Source of the DNA: Betaproteobacteria bacterium HGW-Betaproteobacteria-9
GTDB lineage: Bacteria; Pseudomonadota; Gammaproteobacteria; Burkholderiales; Burkholderiaceae_C
NCBI GenBank assembly: GCA_002842215.1
Contig: PHCC01000024.1
Span: forward strand, 1-64,000
DNA length: 64,000 bases
Reading direction: 5' to 3'
Shown: in pieces, positions 1 to 8,438 of the stretch
Position numbering within the stretch: the first letter of the stretch is position 1
How the letters are laid out: each line of letters begins with the position of its first letter
Translations under genes and position numbers: made by a program
The notes under the pieces: generated by a model
Seen by the model: the letters and a program-made list of their open reading frames with translations, nothing else
What the model was told of the DNA's origin: nothing
The model's database searches: none

Positions 1-49
1 CGCCGATGATAGTGCGGATTCCCGTGTGAAAGTAGGTCATCGTCAGGCT
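1..49 (+). rRNA. rrf: 5S ribosomal RNA, 3' end (partial)
   Basis: The first 49 bases match the conserved 3' part of betaproteobacterial 5S rRNA: the CGCCGATGATAGTG segment, then ATTCCCGTGTGAAAGTAGG and the terminal CAGGCT that closes helix I. The 5' two thirds lie outside the window. It marks the end of an rRNA operon entering from the left and is followed directly by a hairpin terminator. Identification is from memory of the consensus. Confidence 0.88.
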
Positions 50-62
50 CTTACTCCCCCAC

Positions 63-97
63 AACCCCCTCGTACATCGCGTACCTGGGGGTTTTGG
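63..97 (+). terminator. Terminator of the rRNA operon
   Basis: AACCCCC (63-69) pairs with GGGGGTT (87-93), and the loop contains a further GTAC/GTAC pair. A T-rich tail (GTTTTGGCTTTT) follows. Its position directly behind the 5S rRNA end fits an intrinsic terminator of the rrn operon. Confidence 0.75.
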
Positions 98-151
98 CTT
101 TTCTGGCCCCGTTGTTGGTCGCGCTTTGTTGGAGCGCATGCTTGCTATCAA

Positions 152-1087
152 TCAAGTGTTGATCACCAGATTGCCTTCCAACCGCAGTGCATTGTTACTT
201 TCCAATTCGGTCAGCAGACAATCCAGCCATTCCTTTTGTTGTTGATCGCTGTCGGGTGGCATCGTGTTGCTCAGATATGGCGTATTTCTGGCCCACGTCA
301 GCAAATCGTTTCGCGCTATTGCTCGCCATTCCAGCAATCGGAATTTGATCAAGACCTTGACCGCGTGTCGATGGTGCTTTTCCGGAGAATGGGTGAACTG
401 CTCTAACCGGCTTCGGGCTCTTGTGATCGCTGGCTCGACATCCTGAAACACGCTGCCGTGACCCGGAATCACGGTCTGCGGTTTCAGGTTTTCGATCAGG
501 TCCAGTGTCTCTCCCACTTCCGCAAAAGCGGCTTGTCCTTCCAGTTCCGGGAAGACGACACCAAATCCGTTCTGCCACAAAGCATCGGCGGAGATGAGGA
601 TTCGATGGTCGGGCTGGAAAAGGATGATCGAATGCGGGTCATGACCTTTCGCCCCGTGTATTTGCCAGCCCCAGGAGCCCATCTGCAGTTCTTGACCCGG
701 GAGCAGCAAGCCCTGGTGTCGAAAGGGGGGGCATTGTTGGCCGGTGGGCGTGTAGGTCAGCGCGACGGGGTCCCAATTGGCGACGCTGTCGGCCTGCCCT
801 GGCGGAATCAAGGTCATGAGCTGGGGATACCTGTGCTGCAGCGCAGCGTTGCCCCCGCAATGGTCGCTGTGGAGGTGGGTGTTGAGCAACACATCCAGCG
901 GCGTCTCCGCAAGCTCGCCGGTCACCAGCGCCAGTGTCTGGCTGGCATGACTGCCATAGCCGGAATCGACGAGTGCCGTGGGTCCCCCGCCTCGAATCAA
1001 AGTGTTGTTGGCCGAGAGCCACCCCCGTTCGAAAACGGTGGCACCCACCGCCTTGAGGGCGTCCGCGACAGAAGGCGCTTCAATCAT
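152..1087 (-). CDS. MBL-fold metallo-hydrolase
   Basis: A 311-residue metallo-beta-lactamase-fold protein, cytoplasmic by appearance (no signal peptide). The metal site is visible: THLHSDHCGG with H71, H73, D75 and H76, then a downstream His in KGHDPHS, the bridging Asp in ISADALW and a final His in IPGHGS. The closest general resemblance is to glyoxalase II-like or lactonase-like hydrolases; the substrate cannot be read from sequence. The ATG at 1087 (MIEAPSV) is chosen because the longer reading frame upstream overlaps the ligase gene that ends at 1116. The two genes run in the same direction 28 bases apart, so they probably form an operon and the hydrolase may act on a product related to acyl-CoA metabolism (inference). 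Confidence 0.85.
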   Translation of the reverse strand: MIEAPSVADALKAVGATVFERGWLSANNTLIRGGGPTALVDSGYGSHASQTLALVTGELAETPLDVLLNTHLHSDHCGGNAALQHRYPQLMTLIPPGQADSVANWDPVALTYTPTGQQCPPFRHQGLLLPGQELQMGSWGWQIHGAKGHDPHSIILFQPDHRILISADALWQNGFGVVFPELEGQAAFAEVGETLDLIENLKPQTVIPGHGSVFQDVEPAITRARSRLEQFTHSPEKHHRHAVKVLIKFRLLEWRAIARNDLLTWARNTPYLSNTMPPDSDQQQKEWLDCLLTELESNNALRLEGNLVINT

Positions 1088-1115
1088 GGGTATGTTTTTT
1101 GGCCTGAGAGGTCCG

Positions 1116-2816
1116 TCAGGCCGGCGCACGCAGCGCGCGCCGCAGGATCTTGCCGACGTTCGTCTTGGGGAGTTCGTCGCGGAATTCGATGTACTTGGGC
1201 CGTTTGTAGCCGGTGAGGTTGTCGTGGCAGTACCGGGCCACGTCTTCCTCGCGCAGTATCGGATCGCTGCGCACCACGAACACCTTGATGGCTTCGCCTT
1301 GTTTGGCGTCTTCCACGCCAATGGCGGCACATTCCAGCACGCCGGGGCACATGGCAATGACGTTCTCTAATTCGTTGGGAAAGACGTTGAAGCCGGAAAC
1401 CAAGATCATGTCTTTCTTGCGGTCCACGATTCGGGTGTAGCCCCGTTCGTCCATGATGCCGACATCGCCTGTGCGCATATACCCGTCGGATGTAAACGCC
1501 AGAGTCGTCTCTTCGGGCTGGTTGTAATAGCCGGTCATGACGTTGGGTCCTTGAATGCAGATTTCGCCGGGTGTGCCCAGCGGGAGGCTGTTGCCCTCGT
1601 CGTCCTTGATGGCGATGGCGATGCCGGGCAGGGGAAGCCCGATCGTGCCTGTGAAGTCGCGGTTGATTACCGGGTTGTTGGTGCCAATGGCACAGGTTTC
1701 GCTCATGCCCCAGCCTTCAATCATGGGGCAGCCAGTGACCTTGAGCCATTGCTTGGCGGTTGACTCTGAAGCAGCCATTCCGCCCGCCTGCGATAGCGCC
1801 AGGCTGGAAAAATCAAGCTGGCGGAACTGCGGGTTCTGCAGCAGGGCATTGAACAGGGTGTTGACCGCCGGCAGCAGGTGAAACGGCCGACGCTTCAGTG
1901 TTTCAACCAGCTTGGGCACGTCCCTTGGATTGGGAATCAAGGTCATGTGTGCTCCCCAGCGGATGCTCAGCAGGCTGAGTGTGAGTGCGAAGATGTGATA
2001 GAGCGGGAGTGCCGCGATGCTGTTGACGGCGCGGATATCACCAACGCGCGCAAGCGCGGGCTGGAACCAGGCCTCGGCTTGCAAGACAGCGGCGATGATG
2101 TTGCGGTGGGTGAGCACCGCGCCTTTGGAGAGGCCAGTGGTCCCGCCGGTGTACTGCAGGAACGCGATGTCATCGGCCTGGGCCAGGCTGGGTTTGAGTG
2201 TCTGGTTGGTACCTTCGGCCAGCGCCTGGCGGAAGCTGGAGATGGTGCGGGGCCCCAGCATGCCGATCACTGGCAGCTTGTAAGCGGGGACCAGCTTCGC
2301 CAGATGCCGGACAGCGAAACTGATCCACCGGCCATACCAGAAGCCGAGCAGGTCGCCCAGGCTGGCGACCACCACGTGGCGCAGCTGGGTCACGTCGATG
2401 ACTTCTTCGAGTGTGTGGGCAAAGTTTTCCAGGATGACGATGGCCTCGGCGCCGGAGTCCTTGAGCTGGTGTTCCAGTTCACGCGCGGTGTACAGGGGAT
2501 TGACATTGACCACCGTGTAGCCCGCGCGCACCACGGCCGCCATGGCGACCAGGAACTGCGGCACATTGGGTAACATGATCGCCACACGCGCACCCGGCGC
2601 GAGTCCCTTGGCCTGCAGCCAGGCACCCAGGGCCGCACTGTGTTGATCGAGCTCGCCGTAGCTCATCCAGCGCTCCATGCACACGGACACGGGTTGTCGC
2701 GCGTTCTTTCGAAGCGACTCTTCCAGCAGGGTGGCCAGTGAGCGGTATTGCTCGGGTTGAACGTCGTGTGCAACGCCAGCGGGGTAGTGGGACAGCCAGG
2801 GACGGTTCATGTTCAT
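1116..2816 (-). CDS. Long-chain acyl-CoA ligase (FadD-like, AMP-forming)
   Basis: A 566-residue member of the ANL adenylate-forming superfamily that would activate a fatty or other carboxylic acid to its CoA thioester with ATP. The P-loop-like motif YTGGTTGLSKGAVLTH lies near residue 217, the adenylate-binding GWGMSETC motif near 350, YMRTGDVG and the hinge DRKKDMILVSGFNVFP follow, and the C-terminal catalytic lysine is in PKTNVGKILRR. The length and the FNVFPNELE motif match FadD-type long-chain ligases. Start: two in-frame ATGs give MNMNRPWL at 2816; no strong ribosome-binding site distinguishes it from the ATG six bases later. It is transcribed ahead of the MBL hydrolase. Chain-length specificity is unknown. 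Confidence 0.9.
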   Translation of the reverse strand: MNMNRPWLSHYPAGVAHDVQPEQYRSLATLLEESLRKNARQPVSVCMERWMSYGELDQHSAALGAWLQAKGLAPGARVAIMLPNVPQFLVAMAAVVRAGYTVVNVNPLYTARELEHQLKDSGAEAIVILENFAHTLEEVIDVTQLRHVVVASLGDLLGFWYGRWISFAVRHLAKLVPAYKLPVIGMLGPRTISSFRQALAEGTNQTLKPSLAQADDIAFLQYTGGTTGLSKGAVLTHRNIIAAVLQAEAWFQPALARVGDIRAVNSIAALPLYHIFALTLSLLSIRWGAHMTLIPNPRDVPKLVETLKRRPFHLLPAVNTLFNALLQNPQFRQLDFSSLALSQAGGMAASESTAKQWLKVTGCPMIEGWGMSETCAIGTNNPVINRDFTGTIGLPLPGIAIAIKDDEGNSLPLGTPGEICIQGPNVMTGYYNQPEETTLAFTSDGYMRTGDVGIMDERGYTRIVDRKKDMILVSGFNVFPNELENVIAMCPGVLECAAIGVEDAKQGEAIKVFVVRSDPILREEDVARYCHDNLTGYKRPKYIEFRDELPKTNVGKILRRALRAPA

Positions 2817-2919
2817 GACGGGTGTTGGTCTGGGTGCATTCTGGCTGGCAGAACCGCGTTGGCACACAGGGCGAGCCCTAGGACCGTGTCACCCAAAGCA
2901 CAGAGGGCGCTGGAACGAC

Positions 2920-3654
2920 TCAGGCCCGCGCCAGCTCGTCAGCGAGCGCCCGCTGGCAGCTGTCTGGCGCGGCATCAAACAGGGTGTCGATCCATGCGTG
3001 TTCGCGCTCGTTGATGGTCGCCAGAAACGCCTGGGCGTCGCCCAGGGAGGCAAAAGCCGAAAACCCACTCTCCAGAAACTGTTGCAAAGACGACAGGCCG
3101 GCCGCCTGCGCGGGCCTGCGCATGAGTTTGAGCGCGATGGACAGGGACTTCATCCGGGTCAGCCGCTGTAGTTCGCGACCCATGTGTTTCACCACCGAGA
3201 GTTGCCGGTCGCGCAGCGGGCGTTCACCGGTGAGGCGCCAGCTGCGCACATAGCGCTCGGCTTCGCTGCAAGAACTGTCTTGCGCCAACCAGTGCGTGGC
3301 CAGTTGGTGGTCCAGCGTTTCGGTGAGCGCATGGGTCTCGGCGAGATCCACCGCGAGCTCCGCCACGGCGTCAGGGAACATGCGCTCGATGGCCCCCGCG
3401 ATGCGTCCGAACTGCGTATCACGCTCGGTGAAGTCGTGCTCGCCGTAGAGCTCATCGAGGAAAAAACGGGTGGCTTCCGCGTAGCGAGGCTGGACAAGAA
3501 AGTCGGCGTAGGTGGCGCGAAACCGCCTCGCCTGCAGCTGCTTGACCTGGTGCACGGCACTGGCCAAGCCGGCATCGAGGGCCTGCTCACGCAGATGGGT
3601 CACACGCTGCAGCTGCATGCGGATCTGTTCTGCGGCGTTGGTCACGGCGTTCAT
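2920..3654 (-). CDS. Conserved hypothetical protein with FFLDELYG motif
   Basis: A 244-residue soluble, mostly helical protein without signal peptide or membrane segments. Its central segment (RYAEATRFFLDELYG, then FTERDTQFGRIAGAIERMFP) resembles a family of uncharacterised proteobacterial proteins known from a conserved FFLEELYG motif; no function is established that I know of. The ATG at 3654 (MNAVTNAAEQ) starts the conserved part, and the upstream extension looks like non-coding intergenic sequence. It is divergent from the lipase-like gene at 3752 and shares its direction with the acyl-CoA ligase about 100 bases downstream. Confidence 0.7.
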   Translation of the reverse strand: MNAVTNAAEQIRMQLQRVTHLREQALDAGLASAVHQVKQLQARRFRATYADFLVQPRYAEATRFFLDELYGEHDFTERDTQFGRIAGAIERMFPDAVAELAVDLAETHALTETLDHQLATHWLAQDSSCSEAERYVRSWRLTGERPLRDRQLSVVKHMGRELQRLTRMKSLSIALKLMRRPAQAAGLSSLQQFLESGFSAFASLGDAQAFLATINEREHAWIDTLFDAAPDSCQRALADELARA

Positions 3655-3751
3655 TGCGAACCAGTCTACCGCTGCAACAGACCGTTCCGCTAGGGCGTGC
3701 GCTCTACCAACGTGCAGGCAACATCCGGCGATGGCGTGCGATAGTTCAGCG

Positions 3752-4735
3752 ATGTTCGATAGACAAGTGGCTGATTCAAACGAGGGCACTGCGGTCCACC
3801 CCGCTTCACGACTCGCACGCCTGCAGCAAGGGCTCATGCTCGGGTCGTTGGCACTGGCCGCGGGCTGGGGTCTGTGGGCGTGGAGCTGGTCCCGCCCCGC
3901 TGCGTTGCTGGGTGTGCTGGCCCTGTTGGGCGGTTATGCCTTGGTGCTGGCGCTGGAGTTCGTGGTGGTCGGCGTGGTGAACCGGAGCGACCCGACACCC
4001 CGTGCCCATGCGGGAACCCTGTTGTGCGCCTGGTGGCAGGAGGTGCAGGTGGCCCCCCGGGTGTTTTCCTGGCGGCAGCCGTTTCGCTGGCGCGGTCTGC
4101 CGGATGAAGACGTGCCGCCGGCATCGGGCAGCACAGCGTTGGTGTTCGTGCACGGCTTTGTATGCAACCGTGGTTTCTGGCTGCCCTGGATGCGCGAACT
4201 GCGGCAGCGCGGCGTGCCTTACACCTCGGTGAACCTGGAACCGGTGTTCGGTTCGATAGATCACGGCGTGCCATTGATCGACGATGCCGTGCGGCGGGCG
4301 CACGCGCTCACCGGCCAGCCGCCGATGCTGGTGTGTCACAGCATGGGCGGCCTGGCGGCGCGCGCCTGGCTGGACGCGGTGCCCGATGCGGGCCAGCGGG
4401 TGAGCCGCATCGTGACCATCGGCTCGCCACACCACGGCACGTGGCTGGCCCAGTTCAGCCGCGTGGACAACGGCCGCCAGATGCGGATCGACGGGGCGTG
4501 GTTGCGCTCACTCCAGGCGCGTGAGGCCGCGACAGCGCCGAACAACCGGTACGACCGCTTTGTCTGCTGGTATTCCAACGCGGACAACATCGTGTTCCCC
4601 GCCGCCACGGCGATGCTGCCGGGTGCCGACAACCGCCATGTGCCTGGCGTGTCGCACGTGGCCATGGCGTTTCACCCCCAGGTGATGCGCGACACGCTGG
4701 CCTTGTTGCCCAAGGTTCAACTCGCAGCCGTCTGA
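3752..4735 (+). CDS. Membrane-anchored alpha/beta hydrolase (lipase/EstA-like)
   Basis: A 327-residue protein with two N-terminal hydrophobic segments (about 29-47 and 50-76) followed by an alpha/beta-hydrolase domain. The oxyanion-hole motif is VHGFVCNRGFW (H134-G135-F136), the nucleophile elbow is CHSMGG (S197), the SPHHGT motif follows, and the catalytic His is probably in GVSHVAM. This pattern is that of EstA/LipA-like triacylglycerol lipases, so it probably hydrolyses ester bonds of lipids at the membrane. The ATG at 3752 is used; an in-frame ATG at 3731 is an alternative and neither has a clear ribosome-binding site. It converges with hppD, separated by 63 bases that can fold into a small hairpin (ACCTCC/GGAGGT, 4778-4799). 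Confidence 0.83.
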   Translation: MFDRQVADSNEGTAVHPASRLARLQQGLMLGSLALAAGWGLWAWSWSRPAALLGVLALLGGYALVLALEFVVVGVVNRSDPTPRAHAGTLLCAWWQEVQVAPRVFSWRQPFRWRGLPDEDVPPASGSTALVFVHGFVCNRGFWLPWMRELRQRGVPYTSVNLEPVFGSIDHGVPLIDDAVRRAHALTGQPPMLVCHSMGGLAARAWLDAVPDAGQRVSRIVTIGSPHHGTWLAQFSRVDNGRQMRIDGAWLRSLQAREAATAPNNRYDRFVCWYSNADNIVFPAATAMLPGADNRHVPGVSHVAMAFHPQVMRDTLALLPKVQLAAV

Positions 4736-4798
4736 GCGCTGGCACGAGGATCCACCGCATCCGCAAGCGGGCGATGGACCTCCACGCCTGGCCGGAGG

Positions 4799-5935
4799 TT
4801 ATTCGGCCTTGGTTCCCGTCGCCAGTACCCCACGCCGCATCTGGTCGAGCTCCATGGTCTCGAACAGCGCCTTGAAGTTGCCCTCGCCAAAACCCTCGTT
4901 GCCCTTGCGCTGGATGAACTCGAAAAAGATCGGGCCGAGTTGGTTCTCGCTGAAGATCTGCAGCAGCAGTTCGCCGGGCTTGCCGTCCACGAGGATGTTG
5001 CGCTGCTGGAGTTCGGCGACGTTTTCACCGTGGCCGGGAATGCGTTTGTCGAGCAGTTCGTAATAGGTGTCGCTGGTGTTGAGCAGCTTCACGCCGGCGA
5101 GTTCGAGCGCGTCCACCGTGTCGTAGAGGTGGATCGAGCCCATGGCGATGTGCTGGATGCCCTCGCCGTGGTAGCGGTCCAGATACTCCTGGATCTGGCC
5201 GGCCTTCTCGTTGCCCTCTTCGTTGATCGGAATGCGGATCTTGCCGCAGGGGCTGGTCATGGCCTTGCTCTTGACGCCCGTGGCCTGGCCCTCGATGTCG
5301 AAGTAGCGCACCTCGCGGAAGTTGAACAGGCGCTCGTAGAACCCGGCCCATTCGTCCATGCGGCCACGGTGCACGTTGTGCGTCAGGTGGTCGATGTAGG
5401 TCAGGCCGTGGCCCACGGGGTTCAGCGCTGCACCGGGCAGCGGCTCGAAGTCCACGTCGAAGAAGCCGATGTTGCCGATGTCGCCCGGCTGCGCGCCGTT
5501 CTTGCCGCGCCAGCGGTCAATGAAATAGATGATGGAGTCGCCGATGCCCTTGATGGCCGGGATGTTGAGCTCACCCGGCGCCGCGGTGTTGGCGTAGCCC
5601 CAGGCGCCCAGCGAAAGGGCGCGCTCGTAGGCGGCCTTGGCATCGCGCACGCGGAAGGCGATGGCACACACGCTGGGGCCGTGCAGGCGGGCGAAGCGCT
5701 GGGCGAAGCTGTCGGGCTCGGCGTTGATGATGAAGTTGATCTCGCCCTGGCGGTACAGCGTCACGGCCTTGTGGCGGTGCTTCGCGATCGGCTTGAAACC
5801 CATGCGTTCGAACAGCGCGCCCATGGCGGCTGGATCGGGTGCGGCGTATTCGATGAACTCGAAACCGTCGGTGCCCATGGGGTTCTCCCAGGTGGCCGCG
5901 GCTGAGGTGACGGCGGTGGGCAGGCTGGCGTTCAT
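4799..5935 (-). CDS. hppD: 4-hydroxyphenylpyruvate dioxygenase
   Basis: A 378-residue Fe(II) dioxygenase that converts 4-hydroxyphenylpyruvate to homogentisate in tyrosine catabolism. The N-terminal and C-terminal VOC-type halves are both present. The iron ligands are recognisable: His in TYIDHLTHNV, His in GIQHIAMGSIH and Glu in IFFEFIQRKG. The family tail KALFETMELDQMRRG is complete. The start at 5935 is preceded by a good ribosome-binding site (AAGGAGA). The gene is divergent from an Lrp/AsnC regulator, which is the usual arrangement for local control, and a 21-bp palindrome lies in the shared upstream region. No other homogentisate-pathway gene is present in the window. Confidence 0.96.
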   Translation of the reverse strand: MNASLPTAVTSAAATWENPMGTDGFEFIEYAAPDPAAMGALFERMGFKPIAKHRHKAVTLYRQGEINFIINAEPDSFAQRFARLHGPSVCAIAFRVRDAKAAYERALSLGAWGYANTAAPGELNIPAIKGIGDSIIYFIDRWRGKNGAQPGDIGNIGFFDVDFEPLPGAALNPVGHGLTYIDHLTHNVHRGRMDEWAGFYERLFNFREVRYFDIEGQATGVKSKAMTSPCGKIRIPINEEGNEKAGQIQEYLDRYHGEGIQHIAMGSIHLYDTVDALELAGVKLLNTSDTYYELLDKRIPGHGENVAELQQRNILVDGKPGELLLQIFSENQLGPIFFEFIQRKGNEGFGEGNFKALFETMELDQMRRGVLATGTKAE

Positions 5936-6027
5936 GGTGGTCTCCTTGTGGTGTGTGGAAAGCGAAGCGCCACTGTATCGGCGCAGCGTGTCACGATTTC
6001 AGCGTTTTGGGGCGCCCCGTTTGTCCT

Positions 6028-6048
6028 TTTTGCAGCATTCCTGCAAAA
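6028..6048. promoter_or_regulatory. 21-bp palindromic operator at the start of the Lrp-type gene
   Basis: Perfect 8-bp inverted arms TTTTGCAG (6028-6035) and CTGCAAAA (6041-6048) flank a 5-bp AT-rich centre (CATTC). The site ends on the first base of the regulator's start codon and lies in the hppD/Lrp divergent region. Size and symmetry fit an Lrp/AsnC operator, suggesting autoregulation and control of hppD. A closely related site follows the gene at 6550-6570. Confidence 0.6.
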
Positions 6049-6530
6049 TGAACAGCATGCAAGCACTGGACAAGCTCGATCGCCACATTCTGCGCAGCCT
6101 GCAGGCCGATGGCCGGGCCACCTACGACCAGATCGCTGAAGTGGTGGGGCTGTCACCCAGCGCCGTGCTGCGGCGGGTGAAGCGGCTGGAAGAGGTGGGT
6201 GTGATTGACCGTTATGTGGCGCTGGTCAAGCCCGAGGCCGTGGGTCTGGGTCTGACGGCCTACGTCAACGTACGGCTGGAGAAGCACGCGGAGAGCGCCA
6301 AGCGAAACCCCATGGACCAGTTCCGCGCCAGCGTGCAGGGTTGGCCCGAGGTGGTGGAATGCGCCGCACTCACAGGCGAAATGGACTTCCAGCTGCGGCT
6401 GGTGGTGGCCGACATGGCGGCTTATTCGCGCTTCATGATGGACACCTTGCTCAAGCATCCCAGCGTGCAGGACTGCAAGACCAGTTTCGTGATGGACCGG
6501 GTGAAAAGCACCACCGCTTTGCCCGTGTGA
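6048..6530 (+). CDS. Lrp/AsnC-family transcriptional regulator
   Basis: A 160-residue regulator with an N-terminal winged helix-turn-helix (about residues 8-60, LDKLDRHILRSLQADGR then GLSPSAVLRRVKRLEE) and a C-terminal RAM ligand-binding domain (VNVRLEKH ... ECAALTGEMDFQLRLVVADM). Proteins of this family bind amino acids or related metabolites and usually regulate the neighbouring gene. Here that is hppD, divergently transcribed 112 bases away, so a tyrosine or aromatic-metabolite signal is plausible (inference). The ATG at 6048 is used; a second in-frame ATG at 6057 is possible and would place the palindromic operator wholly upstream of translation. A weak terminator follows. Confidence 0.9.
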   Translation: MNSMQALDKLDRHILRSLQADGRATYDQIAEVVGLSPSAVLRRVKRLEEVGVIDRYVALVKPEAVGLGLTAYVNVRLEKHAESAKRNPMDQFRASVQGWPEVVECAALTGEMDFQLRLVVADMAAYSRFMMDTLLKHPSVQDCKTSFVMDRVKSTTALPV

Positions 6531-6549
6531 TGCGCCCCTTTTTGGGGTG

Positions 6550-6570
6550 TTTTGCTGCATTGCAACAAAA
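6550..6570. promoter_or_regulatory. Second Lrp-type palindrome, downstream of the regulator
   Basis: TTTTGCTGCA (6550-6559), one central base, TGCAACAAAA (6561-6570): an imperfect palindrome (one mismatch per arm pair). It has the same 21-bp length as the site at 6028-6048 and matches it at about 17 of 21 positions. It lies 20 bases after the regulator stop codon. A second binding site for the same regulator, perhaps allowing looping across the gene or control of the GNAT gene downstream, is an inference. Confidence 0.45.
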
Positions 6571-6595
6571 TCAGCTGACGAGCGGTTGAAATGCC

Positions 6596-6614
6596 GCCCG
6601 CCCGTCGGGTTTTT
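6596..6614 (+). terminator. Weak intrinsic terminator after the Lrp-type gene
   Basis: A short stem GCCCG (6596-6600)/CGGGT (6606-6610) with a 5-base loop is followed by a T run (TTTTT). It lies between the regulator and the GNAT gene and would separate their transcripts. A second small hairpin, CCCC-TTTTT-GGGG at 6535-6547, lies just before it. Confidence 0.4.
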
Positions 6615-6672
6615 CCCGCTTTAGAGAACCCACATCCTTGTCGATATAGGGATAACCCTTATATTTCAGGCC

Positions 6673-7410
6673 ATGGTCGATCCCCTCTCCTGGTTCAAGT
6701 CATCCGTGTTCCGCGGTGCGGTGCCACCACGTCCGCTCGACGATGTGGCGCCGGGTGAGCTGCGCAAGACCGACTCGTCCACCTCGATGGCCGTGCCCAT
6801 CCGGTCCATGGGGCCCGGGCATCTGGAGCGCATCACCGCCCACCTGTTGGCGCTGGAGCCGCACGACCGCTACCTGCGCTTTGGCTATGCAGCCAACGAC
6901 GAGCAGATCCAGCGCTATGTGGCGAGCCTGAACTTTGCGCGCGACGAGCTGTTCGGCATCTTCAATCGCAAGCTCGAACTCATTGCGATGGCCCACCTGG
7001 CGTATTCGGTGGATCCGCAGTGCGCCAGCTGCGCTGAGTTCGGTGTCTCCGTGTCCCGCCAGGCCCGAGGCCGCGGTTACGGCAGCCGCCTCTTCGAACG
7101 GGCGGTCATGCACGCGCGCAATGAGGGCGTGAGCCAGCTGTTCATCCATGCGTTGTCCGAAAACACCGCCATGCTGCGCATCGCCCGCAAGGCCGGCGCC
7201 GCGATCGTGCGCGACGGCTCCGAGAGTGAAGCCCACCTGCACCTGCCACCGGCCGATTTCGACTCGCGCGTGACCGAGCTGGTCAACGAGCAGATGGCCC
7301 TGACCAACTACCACCTCAAGGTCCAGGCTCGGCAGTTCTGGGACGGGCTGGCCCTGCTGATGGAAATCCGCCAGGGCGTGCGCGAATCGCGCGAACGCGT
7401 GCGCGGCTGA
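6673..7410 (+). CDS. GNAT-family N-acetyltransferase
   Basis: A 245-residue protein with a central GNAT fold. The acetyl-CoA-binding motif A is visible as VSVSRQARGRGYGSRLFERAV (Q/RxxGxG/A type, around residues 125-145), followed by the beta5-alpha4 region (LFIHALSENTAMLRIARKAG). The N-terminal 50 residues are poorly conserved, and a helical C-terminal tail (about 200-245) extends beyond the domain. The substrate cannot be named. The start codon at 6673 is preceded by an imperfect palindrome (6644-6664) that might be an operator. It begins the run of co-directional genes leading to corC and lnt but lies in its own intergenic setting. Confidence 0.85.
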   Translation: MVDPLSWFKSSVFRGAVPPRPLDDVAPGELRKTDSSTSMAVPIRSMGPGHLERITAHLLALEPHDRYLRFGYAANDEQIQRYVASLNFARDELFGIFNRKLELIAMAHLAYSVDPQCASCAEFGVSVSRQARGRGYGSRLFERAVMHARNEGVSQLFIHALSENTAMLRIARKAGAAIVRDGSESEAHLHLPPADFDSRVTELVNEQMALTNYHLKVQARQFWDGLALLMEIRQGVRESRERVRG

Positions 7411-7532
7411 CCGGGCAAAGCTGACCCGGTTGTTCCGTGCAGGCCGGCCGGGCGCTCCGGGACGGCGTCTCTCTGGATGCTGTCATGGGCTTGCGGTATC
7501 CTTCGAACTCCTTCCACCAACCCCTTCCTTCA

Positions 7533-8399
7533 GTGGCCGACATCCCCCCCAGTCCCGGGCCGCAGCGCAGCCTGCGGCATGAAGACAAACGTGGTTTCCT
7601 GCAAAAGCTCGCGGAGTTCATCCACCCCGGGCCGGATTCCAAGGACGAGTTGATCGAAACCCTGGCCGAGGCCGAGGACAACGACATCATCAACGCCGAA
7701 TCGCGGATCATGCTCGAAGGCGTGATCCGCATCGCCGACATGTCGGCCGGCGATGTGATGGTGGCGGCCCCGCGCATGGACGTGCTCAACATCGACGCAC
7801 CCTACGACGAGCTGCTGCACCTGGTCATCGACACCGCGCACTCGCGCTTCCCTGTGTACGAGGGCGAGACCGAAAACATCATCGGCATCCTGCTCGCCAA
7901 AGACCTGCTCAAGCTGCAGCGCGCGCCCGAACTCAACATCCGCGCCCTGCTGCGCCCCGCCACCTTCGTGCCCGAGAGCAAGGGGCTGAACGACCTGCTG
8001 CGCGAATTCCGTGGCAACCGCAACCACCTGGCCATCGTGATCGACGAGTTCGGCCGTGTGGCCGGCCTCATCACCATCGAGGACGTGCTGGAAGAAATCG
8101 TGGGCGAGATCGAAGACGAGTTCGACGTGGTCGAAGACGACGGCGACATCTTCGCGCTGGCCGACAGCACCTGGCGCGTCAGCGGCGACACCTCCATCGA
8201 GCGCATCAACGAGTCCTTCGGCCTCAAGCTGGCGGTGGACGATTTCGACACCATCGGCGGTCTCATCGCGCACACCATGGGCCACGTGCCCAAGCGCGGC
8301 GAGCAACATGAGATCGATGGCCTGCGCTTTGTGGTGTTGCACACCAAAGGCGGCGCGGTCAAATGGTTCAAGGTGATGCCGACACCTTTGGTCGATTGA
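7533..8399 (+). CDS. corC: CorC/HlyC-type CBS-domain protein
   Basis: A 288-residue cytosolic protein of the CorC (YbeX) type, with tandem CBS domains (about 60-180; MVAAPRMDVL ... SRFPVYEGETENIIGIL ... NHLAIVIDEFGRVAGLITIEDVLEEIVGEI) and a C-terminal transporter-associated CorC_HlyC domain (DTIGGLIAHTMGHVPKRGE). Family members are linked to Mg2+/Co2+ efflux and to ribosome and cell-envelope homeostasis. The start is uncertain: GTG at 7533 gives the family-like N-terminus (MADIPPSPGPQRS), while the reading frame is open further upstream to 7437. It sits 39 bases before lnt, and corC-lnt adjacency is conserved in proteobacteria, supporting co-transcription. Confidence 0.88.
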   Translation: MADIPPSPGPQRSLRHEDKRGFLQKLAEFIHPGPDSKDELIETLAEAEDNDIINAESRIMLEGVIRIADMSAGDVMVAAPRMDVLNIDAPYDELLHLVIDTAHSRFPVYEGETENIIGILLAKDLLKLQRAPELNIRALLRPATFVPESKGLNDLLREFRGNRNHLAIVIDEFGRVAGLITIEDVLEEIVGEIEDEFDVVEDDGDIFALADSTWRVSGDTSIERINESFGLKLAVDDFDTIGGLIAHTMGHVPKRGEQHEIDGLRFVVLHTKGGAVKWFKVMPTPLVD

Positions 8400-8438
8400 G
8401 CCCGACCCGCGATCACGCCCACACGCCACCGGACCGCC

